DNA from: Paenibacillaceae bacterium
GTDB taxonomy: Bacteria > Bacillota > Clostridia > Lachnospirales > Lachnospiraceae
Direction: 5' to 3'
Assembly: GCA_015057715.1 (NCBI GenBank)
Contig: SVDS01000012.1
Span: 1 to 63,600 of the forward strand
DNA: 63,600 nt
The notes under the pieces were generated by a model that was not told the DNA's origin, did no database searches, and saw nothing but the letters and a program-made list of their open reading frames with translations. This document shows, piece by piece, positions 43,415-51,699 of this stretch (positions are counted from its first letter, which is position 1; each line of letters opens with the position of its first letter). Position numbers and translations under genes: made by a program.

Positions 43415-44209
43415 ATGGGGAAAAAAGTCGGCGTAAGCCAGGAAGAAAAGAACTTATCCTATTATAAGTTTTTTGAGCGCCCTATGGCAGAAATACCGGA
43501 GGAAAAGCTTGCCATCTTAATAAATGGCCAGGGGGACAAAAAAGCGGGAGTGCCATTTGAAAAAAGAAACCTCTATCTTGCAGGAAATGATGAAGAATAC
43601 TGTCAGAATGGTTACGGTGTCCATGATGATGGAACCGGCTACGTATGTAATACCACATACATGCCCGGCGTCACAGGAGACATGCTGGACTGGTGGTTCC
43701 CCTGGCATAGTGTAGGTTCCGATCTCCGCTATAAAATATGGGACCCGGAGGATCATTGTTTTGCCAGGGCTGACCGGCCGGATTACGTCTGTGACCCTGA
43801 AGTACCAATGAGGGAGAAGACCTGGGGAGTAAACCACTACATAATGGAAGATATTGGCCCTGGTTTTGAATTCCTTAAGCTGTGTTTCAAAAGCCCGGCT
43901 GATTTCGGTTATGATCCCTCCCTCGTGGGGAGTGAAGGATGTGAGTCTATGGTCTGTGCCATTGGAGAGAGCTCCTGCGCCTGCGCCATGACCCATAAAT
44001 GGTATCCTTATAAGGAGGGGGTTATGTTCTGCTCCCGCTTCTGGATCGGCTTTAAGCTGGAGAATGGAACGATACAGAAAGCCCTGCCGGAAGGCTTAAA
44101 AATTCCGGAAATTGCTGCTAAGAGCCTCTTTGCCCACAACATCAAGGAATTTTCCAATTTAGCCGCTATCTTGCCGGAAGTGTACGCACAGAACAAAGAT
44201 AGTTTTTAA
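43415..44209 (+). CDS. PhlG/phloretin-hydrolase family C-C hydrolase
   Basis: A 264-residue member of the 2,4-diacetylphloroglucinol hydrolase family, which also contains phloretin hydrolase of Eubacterium ramulus. These zinc enzymes cut the C-C bond between a phloroglucinol ring and its acyl side chain. The zinc ligand pattern is visible as His114 (WDPEDH), Glu145 (HYIMEDIG), and His241 with Glu245 (AHNIKEFSNLA). The MLDWWFPWHSVGSDLRYKIW segment is the family hallmark. I chose the ATG at 43415, after AGGAGATAGG; one at 43361 has no site. It would supply phloroglucinol to the genes upstream. Its stop overlaps that of the converging pucR-type gene. Confidence 0.88.
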   Translation: MGKKVGVSQEEKNLSYYKFFERPMAEIPEEKLAILINGQGDKKAGVPFEKRNLYLAGNDEEYCQNGYGVHDDGTGYVCNTTYMPGVTGDMLDWWFPWHSVGSDLRYKIWDPEDHCFARADRPDYVCDPEVPMREKTWGVNHYIMEDIGPGFEFLKLCFKSPADFGYDPSLVGSEGCESMVCAIGESSCACAMTHKWYPYKEGVMFCSRFWIGFKLENGTIQKALPEGLKIPEIAAKSLFAHNIKEFSNLAAILPEVYAQNKDSF

Positions 44210-45723
44210 AATTCCAATAATCGAAAGGAAAATTCATAGGAAAAAAGAAGCTCTGCACTAGACGGATCAAATCCCGTCAAGTCTGCAATTTTACCGATGC
44301 GGTAAAAAAAGGTGCTTTTATGTATGTGCAGGTAATTGGAAGTATTTAAGGCATTACGGTTATTTAAAAAATATGCCTTTAGAGTCTTCATGTATTCTGT
44401 GTTATTTTCCCGGTCATAGTTTTGCAGAAATATAAGATCCGGATGAATGAGGGTCTCTGTATTGATCTGATTTTGTGAGGCTGCCATAAGATGGTTTAAA
44501 TAATTGTCTTCATAAGTGATAATGTGCTCCTTCCTGATACAGTTTTGATTCCTCAGCAGAAACATTACCTGGTTATAATAGCGTGGGGTATCCAGTAGCT
44601 GCTCAAATCGAAAACTAATGGCAGCATGGATCTGGTTCAGCTGAAGAAAGTGAGACAGCTTCTGTTTGTCAATGGACTGGTAAAGATCTTTGCAATTGCT
44701 GGTGTGCAAAAGAATTAATGTCCCTTTATAAAAGAAAGCCATGCTGTGCTTAAAAATCCCTGATAGCTGGTCAATATAGTAATTAGGGTTTAACTGGTGA
44801 TTGGAAAAACCATGAAAGGTGAATCCCAGTACCCATAAATACTGGCAGAAGGTCTTTCCAAGCTGTGCCAGGTGCCGGGCTGCAATGCTTTTGCTGTCCA
44901 GATTCTGCTCGATTAAGTCGGTTAAGAAACACTCATATTTCAGCCCTGTTTTTTCTGCGTAACACTCATCCTTTTGCATTTCCAGGGAGATGAGCTTGGA
45001 CAGGTTCATGGCAAAGGAACTGTCAGCATCTTTAAACGGACGGTTAAGGGAGCTGATACATAAGTATCCCACTGCGGCACGTCTGATATGAATGCTACAG
45101 AACAGATAAGAGATTTCGTGTGTATCATCCGGTTCCACTATGATCGGGGAGGACGAGGTAAACAGATGCTGCAGAACCTGTTTTTCTTTCATGCTCTGTA
45201 TAAAATTACTTTTTAAATAGAATTTTTCATCATAGACATCAAATTTATCATCAAAATAATTCTTAGGGCTGGAGGCAAGCACGGAGAAGCTTGTGGTACA
45301 TAAGGTTATGGGGTTATTTAAAAATGACATTGCCGTGTCAAGCATGCCCTGGTAACCATAACCTGCCTGCAATACCTGCAATACTTCATCTTTCTTTAAG
45401 TCCGCCTTGCGGCAATCGTATAATTCCTGCTGTATGCAGTTTAAGACCGCAAAGGAGTCCAGGTTCTCTTTAATGGTAAGCCTGTTTGTGTTTTCTTCAT
45501 TGGAACAACAGTTGAGCAAAAGAATACAGCCGTCTGGAATGAGAGATTTAAGATCCGGATAAGTTCCTATGTACAGCGTGTCGGGATCAGGCTGCAGCTG
45601 ACCGTCATGAGAAGGCAGCAGATAATAAACGCTCTCAATCCTTTGGCTGGAAAAAATGGGCCCGTGAACATGAACCTGAAATGTATCTTGTATCTTTTGA
45701 ATGATATTATTTAAACAAGCCAT
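44206..45723 (-). CDS. PucR-family transcriptional regulator
   Basis: A 505-residue regulator. The C-terminal PucR-type HTH is TLKAYFLNNRNALNTSNYLHIHKSTFFYRIGKI (near 455-490). The N-terminal ~400 residues combine a sensory region with a GGDEF-like fold core found in CdaR/PucR proteins. The ATG at 45723 follows AAAGGAG; a frame eight codons longer exists upstream. It is divergent from the redox operon starting at 45938, whose upstream region contains a 10-bp inverted repeat spanning both promoters. Its stop codon overlaps the PhlG-like stop by three bases, so the two transcripts converge with no room for a terminator. Confidence 0.85.
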   Translation of the reverse strand: MACLNNIIQKIQDTFQVHVHGPIFSSQRIESVYYLLPSHDGQLQPDPDTLYIGTYPDLKSLIPDGCILLLNCCSNEENTNRLTIKENLDSFAVLNCIQQELYDCRKADLKKDEVLQVLQAGYGYQGMLDTAMSFLNNPITLCTTSFSVLASSPKNYFDDKFDVYDEKFYLKSNFIQSMKEKQVLQHLFTSSSPIIVEPDDTHEISYLFCSIHIRRAAVGYLCISSLNRPFKDADSSFAMNLSKLISLEMQKDECYAEKTGLKYECFLTDLIEQNLDSKSIAARHLAQLGKTFCQYLWVLGFTFHGFSNHQLNPNYYIDQLSGIFKHSMAFFYKGTLILLHTSNCKDLYQSIDKQKLSHFLQLNQIHAAISFRFEQLLDTPRYYNQVMFLLRNQNCIRKEHIITYEDNYLNHLMAASQNQINTETLIHPDLIFLQNYDRENNTEYMKTLKAYFLNNRNALNTSNYLHIHKSTFFYRIGKIADLTGFDPSSAELLFSYEFSFRLLEF

Positions 45724-45804
45724 TGAAACTCCTTTTCTTTGAGACAAATGTAGGAAATCATCCCGGTAATATGAGAAAAATTTTCGATAAATGATGGAAG
45801 CTTC

Positions 45805-45919
45805 TTTATCTAAAGTATGTTATTATTTTAACGAACCAGTAGACAGTATTTTTATAGATATTTACATAACAGAACTTTATTATGATAACTTTCAATAATT
45901 GTACTAAATTTTAGATAAA
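45805..45919. promoter_or_regulatory. Widely spaced inverted repeat between pucR and the redox operon
   Basis: TTTATCTAAA (45805-45814) and its exact inverse TTTAGATAAA (45910-45919) bracket the divergent promoter region, 95 bases apart. One arm lies 82 bases upstream of the pucR start and the other 18 bases before the flavoprotein start. A regulator binding both arms could loop the region. The shared 17-mer GATAACTTTCAATAATT lies at 45884-45900. Confidence 0.5.
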
Positions 45920-45937
45920 TAGAAAAGGAGAATATTC

Positions 45938-46882
45938 ATGTCAGTAAAAATTTTAGGAGTCAGTACAGGTCGTAAAAACAGTAATTGTGATGTTTTGTTA
46001 AAGGAGGCACTTCTTGCATGTCAGGAAGAGGGAGCCGATGTTACAATGGTCAATTTGAGAGATTATGACATTATAGATTGTACCGGATGCACCTCATGTA
46101 CCATAGGCATGTCACAGGGAAAGAATACCGGCTGCGTATTGGACAATAAGGATGATAAGAAGAAAATCATGGAAGTGCTGTTAGAAGCGGACGGAGTTAT
46201 TTTTGCAGCACCTACATATGATCTGCAGGCCTGTTCCGTATTTGCAAAGTTTGCCCAGAGAAGTTTAAGCTATGAGAACTCATTTCTGGAGTCCATCGGG
46301 GCAATCGAACATAAGGACAGAGTCAGTGCTTTGATTGCTGTAGGTGGTTCCACCCGTTCCTGGCAGTCCATGGCTCTGGAATCCATGCAGGCAGCTATGT
46401 TCACTTCGGACTTTAAGGTTGTGGATATGTATCTTGCTACAAGAGTTCCGGCTCCTGCACAATGTCTCCTTCATGACGATATGATTGAACGAGTGGGTCA
46501 AATGGGAAAGAACGTCATGACAGCAATCAATACTCCTGTGGAAGAGCGCAAATGGCTGGGAGACGAAGATATGGGCTGGTGTCCAAACTGCCATTCCAAT
46601 GCGCTGATTCTGGGAGAAGTTCAGTGGGATGGACTTCATTTTCCAATTGAATGCCAGGTATGCGGTGCAGGCGGAAATCTTGAAAAAACAGAAGAGGGAA
46701 AGTGGAAGTTTGTGATTCAGGAAAATGGGCTGATAAGAGACCGCAACACCCTGGCGGGAAGAGGCAAGCACCTGGAAGAAATCATCCATACACAGGGAGG
46801 GTTCTTCTCCGATCCGGAGAAACGCAGAATTGCCAGTGAAAAGCTAGAAAAATACAAAAACCTGAATTTTAAAACAATATAA
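45938..46882 (+). CDS. Iron-sulfur flavoprotein (NADPH-dependent FMN reductase fold) with C-terminal zinc ribbon
   Basis: A 314-residue protein. Residues 1-195 are a flavodoxin-like FMN domain, with the cysteine cluster DCTGCTSCTIG (Cys48, Cys51, Cys54, and Cys66) as in Isf-type iron-sulfur flavoproteins, and APTYDL before the flavin loop. Residues 212-245 form a probable zinc ribbon (CPNC at 215-218, CQVC at 239-242). Such proteins move electrons between ferredoxin or NAD(P)H and an acceptor. It is the first gene of a four-gene operon with a fumarate-reductase-like flavoprotein, an arrangement reminiscent of two-flavin hydroxycinnamate reductases. An AAAAGGAG site precedes the ATG. Confidence 0.85.
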   Translation: MSVKILGVSTGRKNSNCDVLLKEALLACQEEGADVTMVNLRDYDIIDCTGCTSCTIGMSQGKNTGCVLDNKDDKKKIMEVLLEADGVIFAAPTYDLQACSVFAKFAQRSLSYENSFLESIGAIEHKDRVSALIAVGGSTRSWQSMALESMQAAMFTSDFKVVDMYLATRVPAPAQCLLHDDMIERVGQMGKNVMTAINTPVEERKWLGDEDMGWCPNCHSNALILGEVQWDGLHFPIECQVCGAGGNLEKTEEGKWKFVIQENGLIRDRNTLAGRGKHLEEIIHTQGGFFSDPEKRRIASEKLEKYKNLNFKTI

Positions 46883-46904
46883 AATTAAAAATGGAGGTAT
46901 TTCG

Positions 46905-48386
46905 ATGAAGCAGTTACAGACAGATGTTATTGTGGTGGCAGCAGGACTTTCTGGAATGGCAGCAGGCATTGCTGCAGCAGAAAATGGGGCAGAGGTAATC
47001 ATTTTTGAAAAATCCAATACAACCGGCGGCGCTGCCAATATGGGAATGGGACCTCTTGGGGTGGGTTCTCCCATACAGAAACAGCAGATGATTTCTCTCA
47101 CACCTGGCGAAGCATTTCGCAAGCACATGTATTATACCCATTATCGGGTGGATGCGCGTCTGGTCCGGGATTACTATTATAAGTCCGGAGAGACCATTGA
47201 ATGGCTTATGGACATGGGAGTAGAATTTTTAGGAGTGCAGAGGGCATTTAATGCACCGGAAGCCACAAGAGCATATTCGGATGGGGAATTTACCTGGCAT
47301 GTGGTAAAACCGGAAGGCGGCGGAGCTCCTGGCCCACGCTGTGCAACGGCTATGACAAAGAAGATGACGGAACGGGCAAAAGAGCTGGGAGTGGTATTTT
47401 ACATGGAAACTCCTGTTGCCAAAGTTATTGTGGAAGATGGACGTGCTGTGGGAGTTATTGCCAGAGACAGAGATGGTGGAGAAATAGAAGCAAGAGCCAA
47501 GGCGGTGATTCTTGCAACCGGAGGTTTCGGAGACAACCCGGAAATGATCAGAGAACAGACCGGATATGAATTTGGTAAGACAATCTTTAATTTTGCCATA
47601 CCTGGAATGAAAGGGGAAGGAATCAAAATGGCATGGGAAGCCGGTGCCGGTCGTACTCCATGCACCATGGAACTGATGTACCAGCTTCCGGATAACATGA
47701 ATCATTTTATTCTGGACGGAGCATTCCGCCAGCCATGTCTTTGGGTTAATCGGAATGGATACCGTTTTATGCCGGAAGACCAGATTGCCAATACTACATT
47801 TACCGGCAACGCGATTTCCTCTCAGCCAGGCTTTGTAGCATATTCCATCTTTGACAGTAAGTTATTAAAGAAATATAAGAAAAAAGGTCCGGATATTATT
47901 TCTCATGTGCATCCTCACGATCTGTTCGACCACTTCGACGATCAGTGGGGAAAGGATTTAGCCGATGGATATGAACCAATCTGTCAGGCAGACACCATAG
48001 AAGAATTGGCAGAGAAAGCCGGAATTGATCCGGAAGGGCTGAAAAAACAGGTGGAAGAGTACAATGAAATGTGCGAGACCGGATTTGATGAGATTTTTGA
48101 AAAAAACCGGGCATTTATGCAGCCCATCGAGAAAGGTCCATTTTATTGCTGCCGTCAGAATGTAGGGGCTTACGGCACTTTGGGTGGAGTGAAGATTAAT
48201 CATAAGACACAGGTATTAAATGAAGAAGCTAAGGTAATTCCTGGATTGTATTGTGTTGGGACAGATGCCTGCAATATTTTTGGAGACAGCTATCCGTTTA
48301 TCCTATCCGGAAATTCAATGGGATTTTGCTTAAACAGTGGAAGAATAGCAGGAGAAAATGCAGCAGAAGAAGCGGTTGAGTATTAA
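46905..48386 (+). CDS. FAD-dependent oxidoreductase, fumarate-reductase flavoprotein family
   Basis: A 493-residue FAD protein. The dinucleotide fold VVAAGLSGMAAGIAAAENGAEVIIFEK starts near residue 10 (with AAGLSG in place of the usual GxGxxG), and the substrate domain carries a capping region and YGTLGGVKINHKTQV followed by GLYCVGTDACN typical of the fumarate reductase/urocanate reductase group. These enzymes reduce an activated C=C bond. It has no fused FMN_bind domain or heme motif, so electrons must come from partners. Its operon mates, an Fe-S flavoprotein and two NADH-dehydrogenase-like proteins, could supply them. The likely substrate is an unsaturated acid or phenolic, not known. Confidence 0.85.
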   Translation: MKQLQTDVIVVAAGLSGMAAGIAAAENGAEVIIFEKSNTTGGAANMGMGPLGVGSPIQKQQMISLTPGEAFRKHMYYTHYRVDARLVRDYYYKSGETIEWLMDMGVEFLGVQRAFNAPEATRAYSDGEFTWHVVKPEGGGAPGPRCATAMTKKMTERAKELGVVFYMETPVAKVIVEDGRAVGVIARDRDGGEIEARAKAVILATGGFGDNPEMIREQTGYEFGKTIFNFAIPGMKGEGIKMAWEAGAGRTPCTMELMYQLPDNMNHFILDGAFRQPCLWVNRNGYRFMPEDQIANTTFTGNAISSQPGFVAYSIFDSKLLKKYKKKGPDIISHVHPHDLFDHFDDQWGKDLADGYEPICQADTIEELAEKAGIDPEGLKKQVEEYNEMCETGFDEIFEKNRAFMQPIEKGPFYCCRQNVGAYGTLGGVKINHKTQVLNEEAKVIPGLYCVGTDACNIFGDSYPFILSGNSMGFCLNSGRIAGENAAEEAVEY

Positions 48387-48427
48387 GGTCTTAGAATACG
48401 GGGGCTGATCCGCTAAGTGGAGGAAAT

Positions 48428-50518
48428 ATGTGGCTAACAATTGATGATAAGCAGATAGAGGCAAAAGAAGGAATGTCCGTTTTAAATGCTGCTTTGGGGG
48501 CGGGAATATACATTCCACATCTTTGCGGGCATCCAGATCTGGAGGCGATAGGTGGATGCCGCCTGTGTTCGGTAGAGATTGAGGGGATGGATCAGGCAGT
48601 TCCATCCTGCATGATAAAGGCGCAGGAAGGGATGAAGGTTTCTGTTCATGGTCCAAAAGCTGAAAGTACCAGAAAGACGGCAATGGAGCTGATTCTTGCA
48701 ACCCATCCGGCGGACTGCACCGGCTGTCCCAAGTATGGTAAATGTGAATTGCAATCCATGTATCAGTATCTGGGAGTGGGTCCCGAGCGGTGGAAAAAGA
48801 AGTCCAGAACAGTCCCTACCGATGACAGCAACCCCTTAATCCGGCATTTGTTTACCAGATGCGTTCGTTGCGGACGCTGTGTGCGCGCCTGCAGAGACCT
48901 TCGCGGGGTGAAGGTACTGGATTTTCAAAGAACAGAAGATGGAGTGCGCATTGGAACCGACGGAAATATTTCCCTGAAAGAAGCAGGTTGTAAATTCTGT
49001 GGAGCCTGCATTGAAGTATGCCCTACCGGCTCCATTATGGATGCCCTTGGACAGATAAGGGAAGATGTCTCTTACAGGGAAAGTGTGGTTCCATGCAAGA
49101 CTGCATGTCCTGCACATACAGATATCCCCAGATACTTAAGGTACATAAAAGAGGGAGAATATGAAAAAGCAACCGCTGTTATACGCGAAAAGCTGCCGTT
49201 TCCAGAAACACTGGGATGCATCTGCAATCACATATGCGAAACAGCCTGTAAGCGCAACGAGCTTGGAGAGCCCCTGTCTGTCTGCAAGTTAAAAAGGGCC
49301 GCAGCTGCCGCTCATTCCGATGAATGGAAGAAAAGAAGAAAAACCGCGGCTCCCACAGGGAAAAAGGCGGCTGTAATCGGAGCTGGTCCGGCAGGCCTGA
49401 CAGCGGCCTATTATCTGGCTAAGAAGGGCCATGAAGTAACCGTATTTGAGTCCAACGAAAAAGCGGGGGGACAGTGCCGTTATGGAATCCCTTCCTACCG
49501 GCTGCCGGATGAGGTGCTGGACCGGGAGATCAGCGATATTCTGGAAGTTGGGGTTCAGCTGAACGTAAATACGAAGGCTGACGCACCGGAAGTTCTTTTA
49601 AAACAGGGATATGATACGGTTTTAATTGCCACCGGCACCCATAAGGGCATCCGTCTGCCTTTGGAAGGAAATATGCTTTCCGGAGTCATGCTGAATACAG
49701 ATTTTCTTAAAAATGCACGCAGAAACCAGATTGATGATCCAGGTAAAAGAGTGATGGTGCTGGGCGGCGGAAATGTTGCTTATGACTGCGCCAGGACAGC
49801 TCTTCGCCTGGGGGCAGAAGAGGTCCACATTGCCTGTCTGGAAGACGGGGATCAGATGACTGCATCAACAGAAGAAATCCGGGAAGGAAGAGACGAGGGA
49901 ATCATTCTTCATTCCGGTCATTCGTTCCTTCGTATAACAGGAAACACGAAAGTAGAAGGCGTTGAACTTCAAAAAGTGGAGAAGTTTTATTTTGATGAAA
50001 ACAGGAAAGCAGTCATAGAGCTTGTAGAGGGATCACGGGAGAGCATACCGGTGGATCGTGTAATTTTTGCTGTGGGACAGGCACCGGCTGGTATGGAGGA
50101 GTTGGGAATTGAACTAAATCCCGGTTCCTATGTAAAGGTAAACAGCTCTTGTTCTACCAGTATGCCAGGGGTTTATGGGGCTGGCGATGTGGTAACCGGA
50201 ACAAAATCAGTGATAGAGGCCATTGCTGCCGGGAGACAGTCTGCCATGGAGATGGACCGTTACCTTGGCGGAGACGGAGACATTTCCGAAGAACTGCTGG
50301 AAAAGGAAACGGCGGATCCGTTCCTTGGAAGGACGGAAGACTTTGGAAAACTGGAGCGGCTGTCACCGGCACTTTTGGAACCCCAGGAACGGAAAAAAAG
50401 CTTTGCTGCAGTGGAACAGACATTTACCTGTGAGGAAGCAAAATGTGAGGCAGGGCGCTGCCTGCAATGTGATCTGAGGTTGAATTTAACCAACCCCAGG
50501 CTTTGGAACGAATACTAG
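48428..50518 (+). CDS. Large NAD(P)/FAD iron-sulfur oxidoreductase (2Fe-2S, 4Fe-4S and GltD-like domains)
   Basis: A 696-residue multidomain electron-transfer protein. Domain order: a 2Fe-2S ferredoxin fold with Cys33, Cys44, Cys47, Cys61; a NuoG-type His-Cys cluster (His93, Cys97, Cys100, Cys106); two 4Fe-4S clusters (Cys145-155 and Cys188-198); a cysteine-rich GltD N-terminal region (about 223-275); then an FAD/NAD(P)H domain starting at AVIGAGPAGLTAAYYL (315), with VLGGGNVAYDCARTAL for the second nucleotide. The combination resembles HydB/NfnB-like subunits that oxidise NAD(P)H and pass electrons to ferredoxin-type centres. The following NuoF-like gene overlaps with its end region, so they probably form one complex. 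Confidence 0.88.
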   Translation: MWLTIDDKQIEAKEGMSVLNAALGAGIYIPHLCGHPDLEAIGGCRLCSVEIEGMDQAVPSCMIKAQEGMKVSVHGPKAESTRKTAMELILATHPADCTGCPKYGKCELQSMYQYLGVGPERWKKKSRTVPTDDSNPLIRHLFTRCVRCGRCVRACRDLRGVKVLDFQRTEDGVRIGTDGNISLKEAGCKFCGACIEVCPTGSIMDALGQIREDVSYRESVVPCKTACPAHTDIPRYLRYIKEGEYEKATAVIREKLPFPETLGCICNHICETACKRNELGEPLSVCKLKRAAAAAHSDEWKKRRKTAAPTGKKAAVIGAGPAGLTAAYYLAKKGHEVTVFESNEKAGGQCRYGIPSYRLPDEVLDREISDILEVGVQLNVNTKADAPEVLLKQGYDTVLIATGTHKGIRLPLEGNMLSGVMLNTDFLKNARRNQIDDPGKRVMVLGGGNVAYDCARTALRLGAEEVHIACLEDGDQMTASTEEIREGRDEGIILHSGHSFLRITGNTKVEGVELQKVEKFYFDENRKAVIELVEGSRESIPVDRVIFAVGQAPAGMEELGIELNPGSYVKVNSSCSTSMPGVYGAGDVVTGTKSVIEAIAAGRQSAMEMDRYLGGDGDISEELLEKETADPFLGRTEDFGKLERLSPALLEPQERKKSFAAVEQTFTCEEAKCEAGRCLQCDLRLNLTNPRLWNEY

Positions 50519-50532
50519 GAGGAATAAGGATA

Positions 50533-51621
50533 ATGGATATGATTATTTGCAATGCAATGCCAGTTTATCATGAGGCACCCGTTTCTCCTATGCTTTTAAA
50601 AGATAACACGGAAAAGGTTCTGGAAGCGCTGTTTAAAGAACCTGCCGGTATTCGTTACCTGATTGTGCCGGAAGGCGGCTGGGTATGGGATAAACCTGAG
50701 GGTCTGACTATTATCGAGACTCGTCATAAATCCGGTTTTACTTATGGAAATGATTCTGCTCTGAAAAAGGTGGCTGAGGGAGAAAAGCCCATTCCATTAT
50801 GCCCTAATGATGGTTTTCGCTCTGGCGATTGCAGAGTAGTGACTGTGGAAGAACTGCTGAATGCCGGAAAGAAGAAAGTGTATGTCGCAGGTAAGGCTGA
50901 GAAAAAGGGGATTCTTGACCTGGACAGAACGATAACTCCGGCAGACATACTGGCGGCCGCTGGTGTGCAGGGGAAATTCAAAACAATGTACTTCGGTCAT
51001 CCAATGGGAGTTTTCATCAACGAAAGCAGGTTGGACCAGCCAGTTGAACTGACCACGGATTATATTGAAATCTTAAATGAGTCTGATTGCATGCTGGACT
51101 ATCTTCTTAAAACCGCAGACAGATATGGCAGAGAAGCTTGTGGGAGATGTGTTTTTGGTCATGAAGGCGTTTTTCAGATCCGTATGCTTTTAACAGATAT
51201 GACTTTAAAAAAAGGAAAACTGTCCGATCTGGATTTAATGTTGGAATTATGCCATGAAATGAAGCGGCAATCTCTTTGCGAAGCCGGTTTTTCCATTGCC
51301 AATACGGTGGAGAGCGCTTTGGAATGCTTCAAAAGTGAAATAGAGGAGCATATCACCAGGAAAAGCTGTAAAGCAGGAGTATGTCAGAAATTTTTGACTT
51401 TTCACATTCTGCCGGATATATGTACAGGCTGCACGGAATGCCTTGATGTATGTGAGGACGAAGCGATTCTCGGGAAAAAGAAATTTATCCATGTTATCGA
51501 CCAGAATGAATGCTCTGGTTGCGGCGACTGTATAGAGGCCTGCGAGGAGAATGCAATTATTAGGGCAGGAGCGGATAAGCCCAAATGTCCGAAAAAACCG
51601 GTACCATGTAAGCGCATATAA
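50533..51621 (+). CDS. NuoF-like iron-sulfur protein lacking the FMN/NADH domain
   Basis: A 362-residue protein. It has an SLBB-like region (VYVAGKAEKKGILDLDRTITPADILAAAG, near 120-150), and then a NuoF-type N3 region, REACGRCVFGHEGVFQIR, in which the third cysteine of CxxCxxC is missing. Two C-terminal 4Fe-4S clusters follow (CTGCTECLDVC and CSGCGDCIEAC). The N-terminal Rossmann-like FMN/NADH-binding domain with GRGGAGFP is absent. It thus looks like an electron-relay subunit derived from NuoF. The ATG at 50533 follows AGGAGGAATAAGG. It ends the operon, with a perfect terminator 32 bases downstream. Confidence 0.82.
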   Translation: MDMIICNAMPVYHEAPVSPMLLKDNTEKVLEALFKEPAGIRYLIVPEGGWVWDKPEGLTIIETRHKSGFTYGNDSALKKVAEGEKPIPLCPNDGFRSGDCRVVTVEELLNAGKKKVYVAGKAEKKGILDLDRTITPADILAAAGVQGKFKTMYFGHPMGVFINESRLDQPVELTTDYIEILNESDCMLDYLLKTADRYGREACGRCVFGHEGVFQIRMLLTDMTLKKGKLSDLDLMLELCHEMKRQSLCEAGFSIANTVESALECFKSEIEEHITRKSCKAGVCQKFLTFHILPDICTGCTECLDVCEDEAILGKKKFIHVIDQNECSGCGDCIEACEENAIIRAGADKPKCPKKPVPCKRI

Positions 51622-51652
51622 GTGTGATAAAAACCAAGTGCAGTTTAATAAA

Positions 51653-51678
51653 AGCAGGCAGATAAAATTCTGCCTGCT
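51653..51678. terminator. Perfect hairpin terminator
   Basis: AGCAGGCAGA (51653-51662) pairs perfectly with TCTGCCTGCT (51669-51678) around a 6-base loop, followed by TATTGTAATTTTAT. It sits between the redox operon and the converging araC-type gene. Confidence 0.8.
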
Positions 51679-51699
51679 ATTGTAATTTTATAAATAAAT

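Noticed and set aside
35625-51621. Chalcone isomerase or an OYE-type enoate reductase to complete flavonoid breakdown
   Set aside because: I looked for these families among the genes of the region and recognised none, so a full flavonoid route cannot be claimed.
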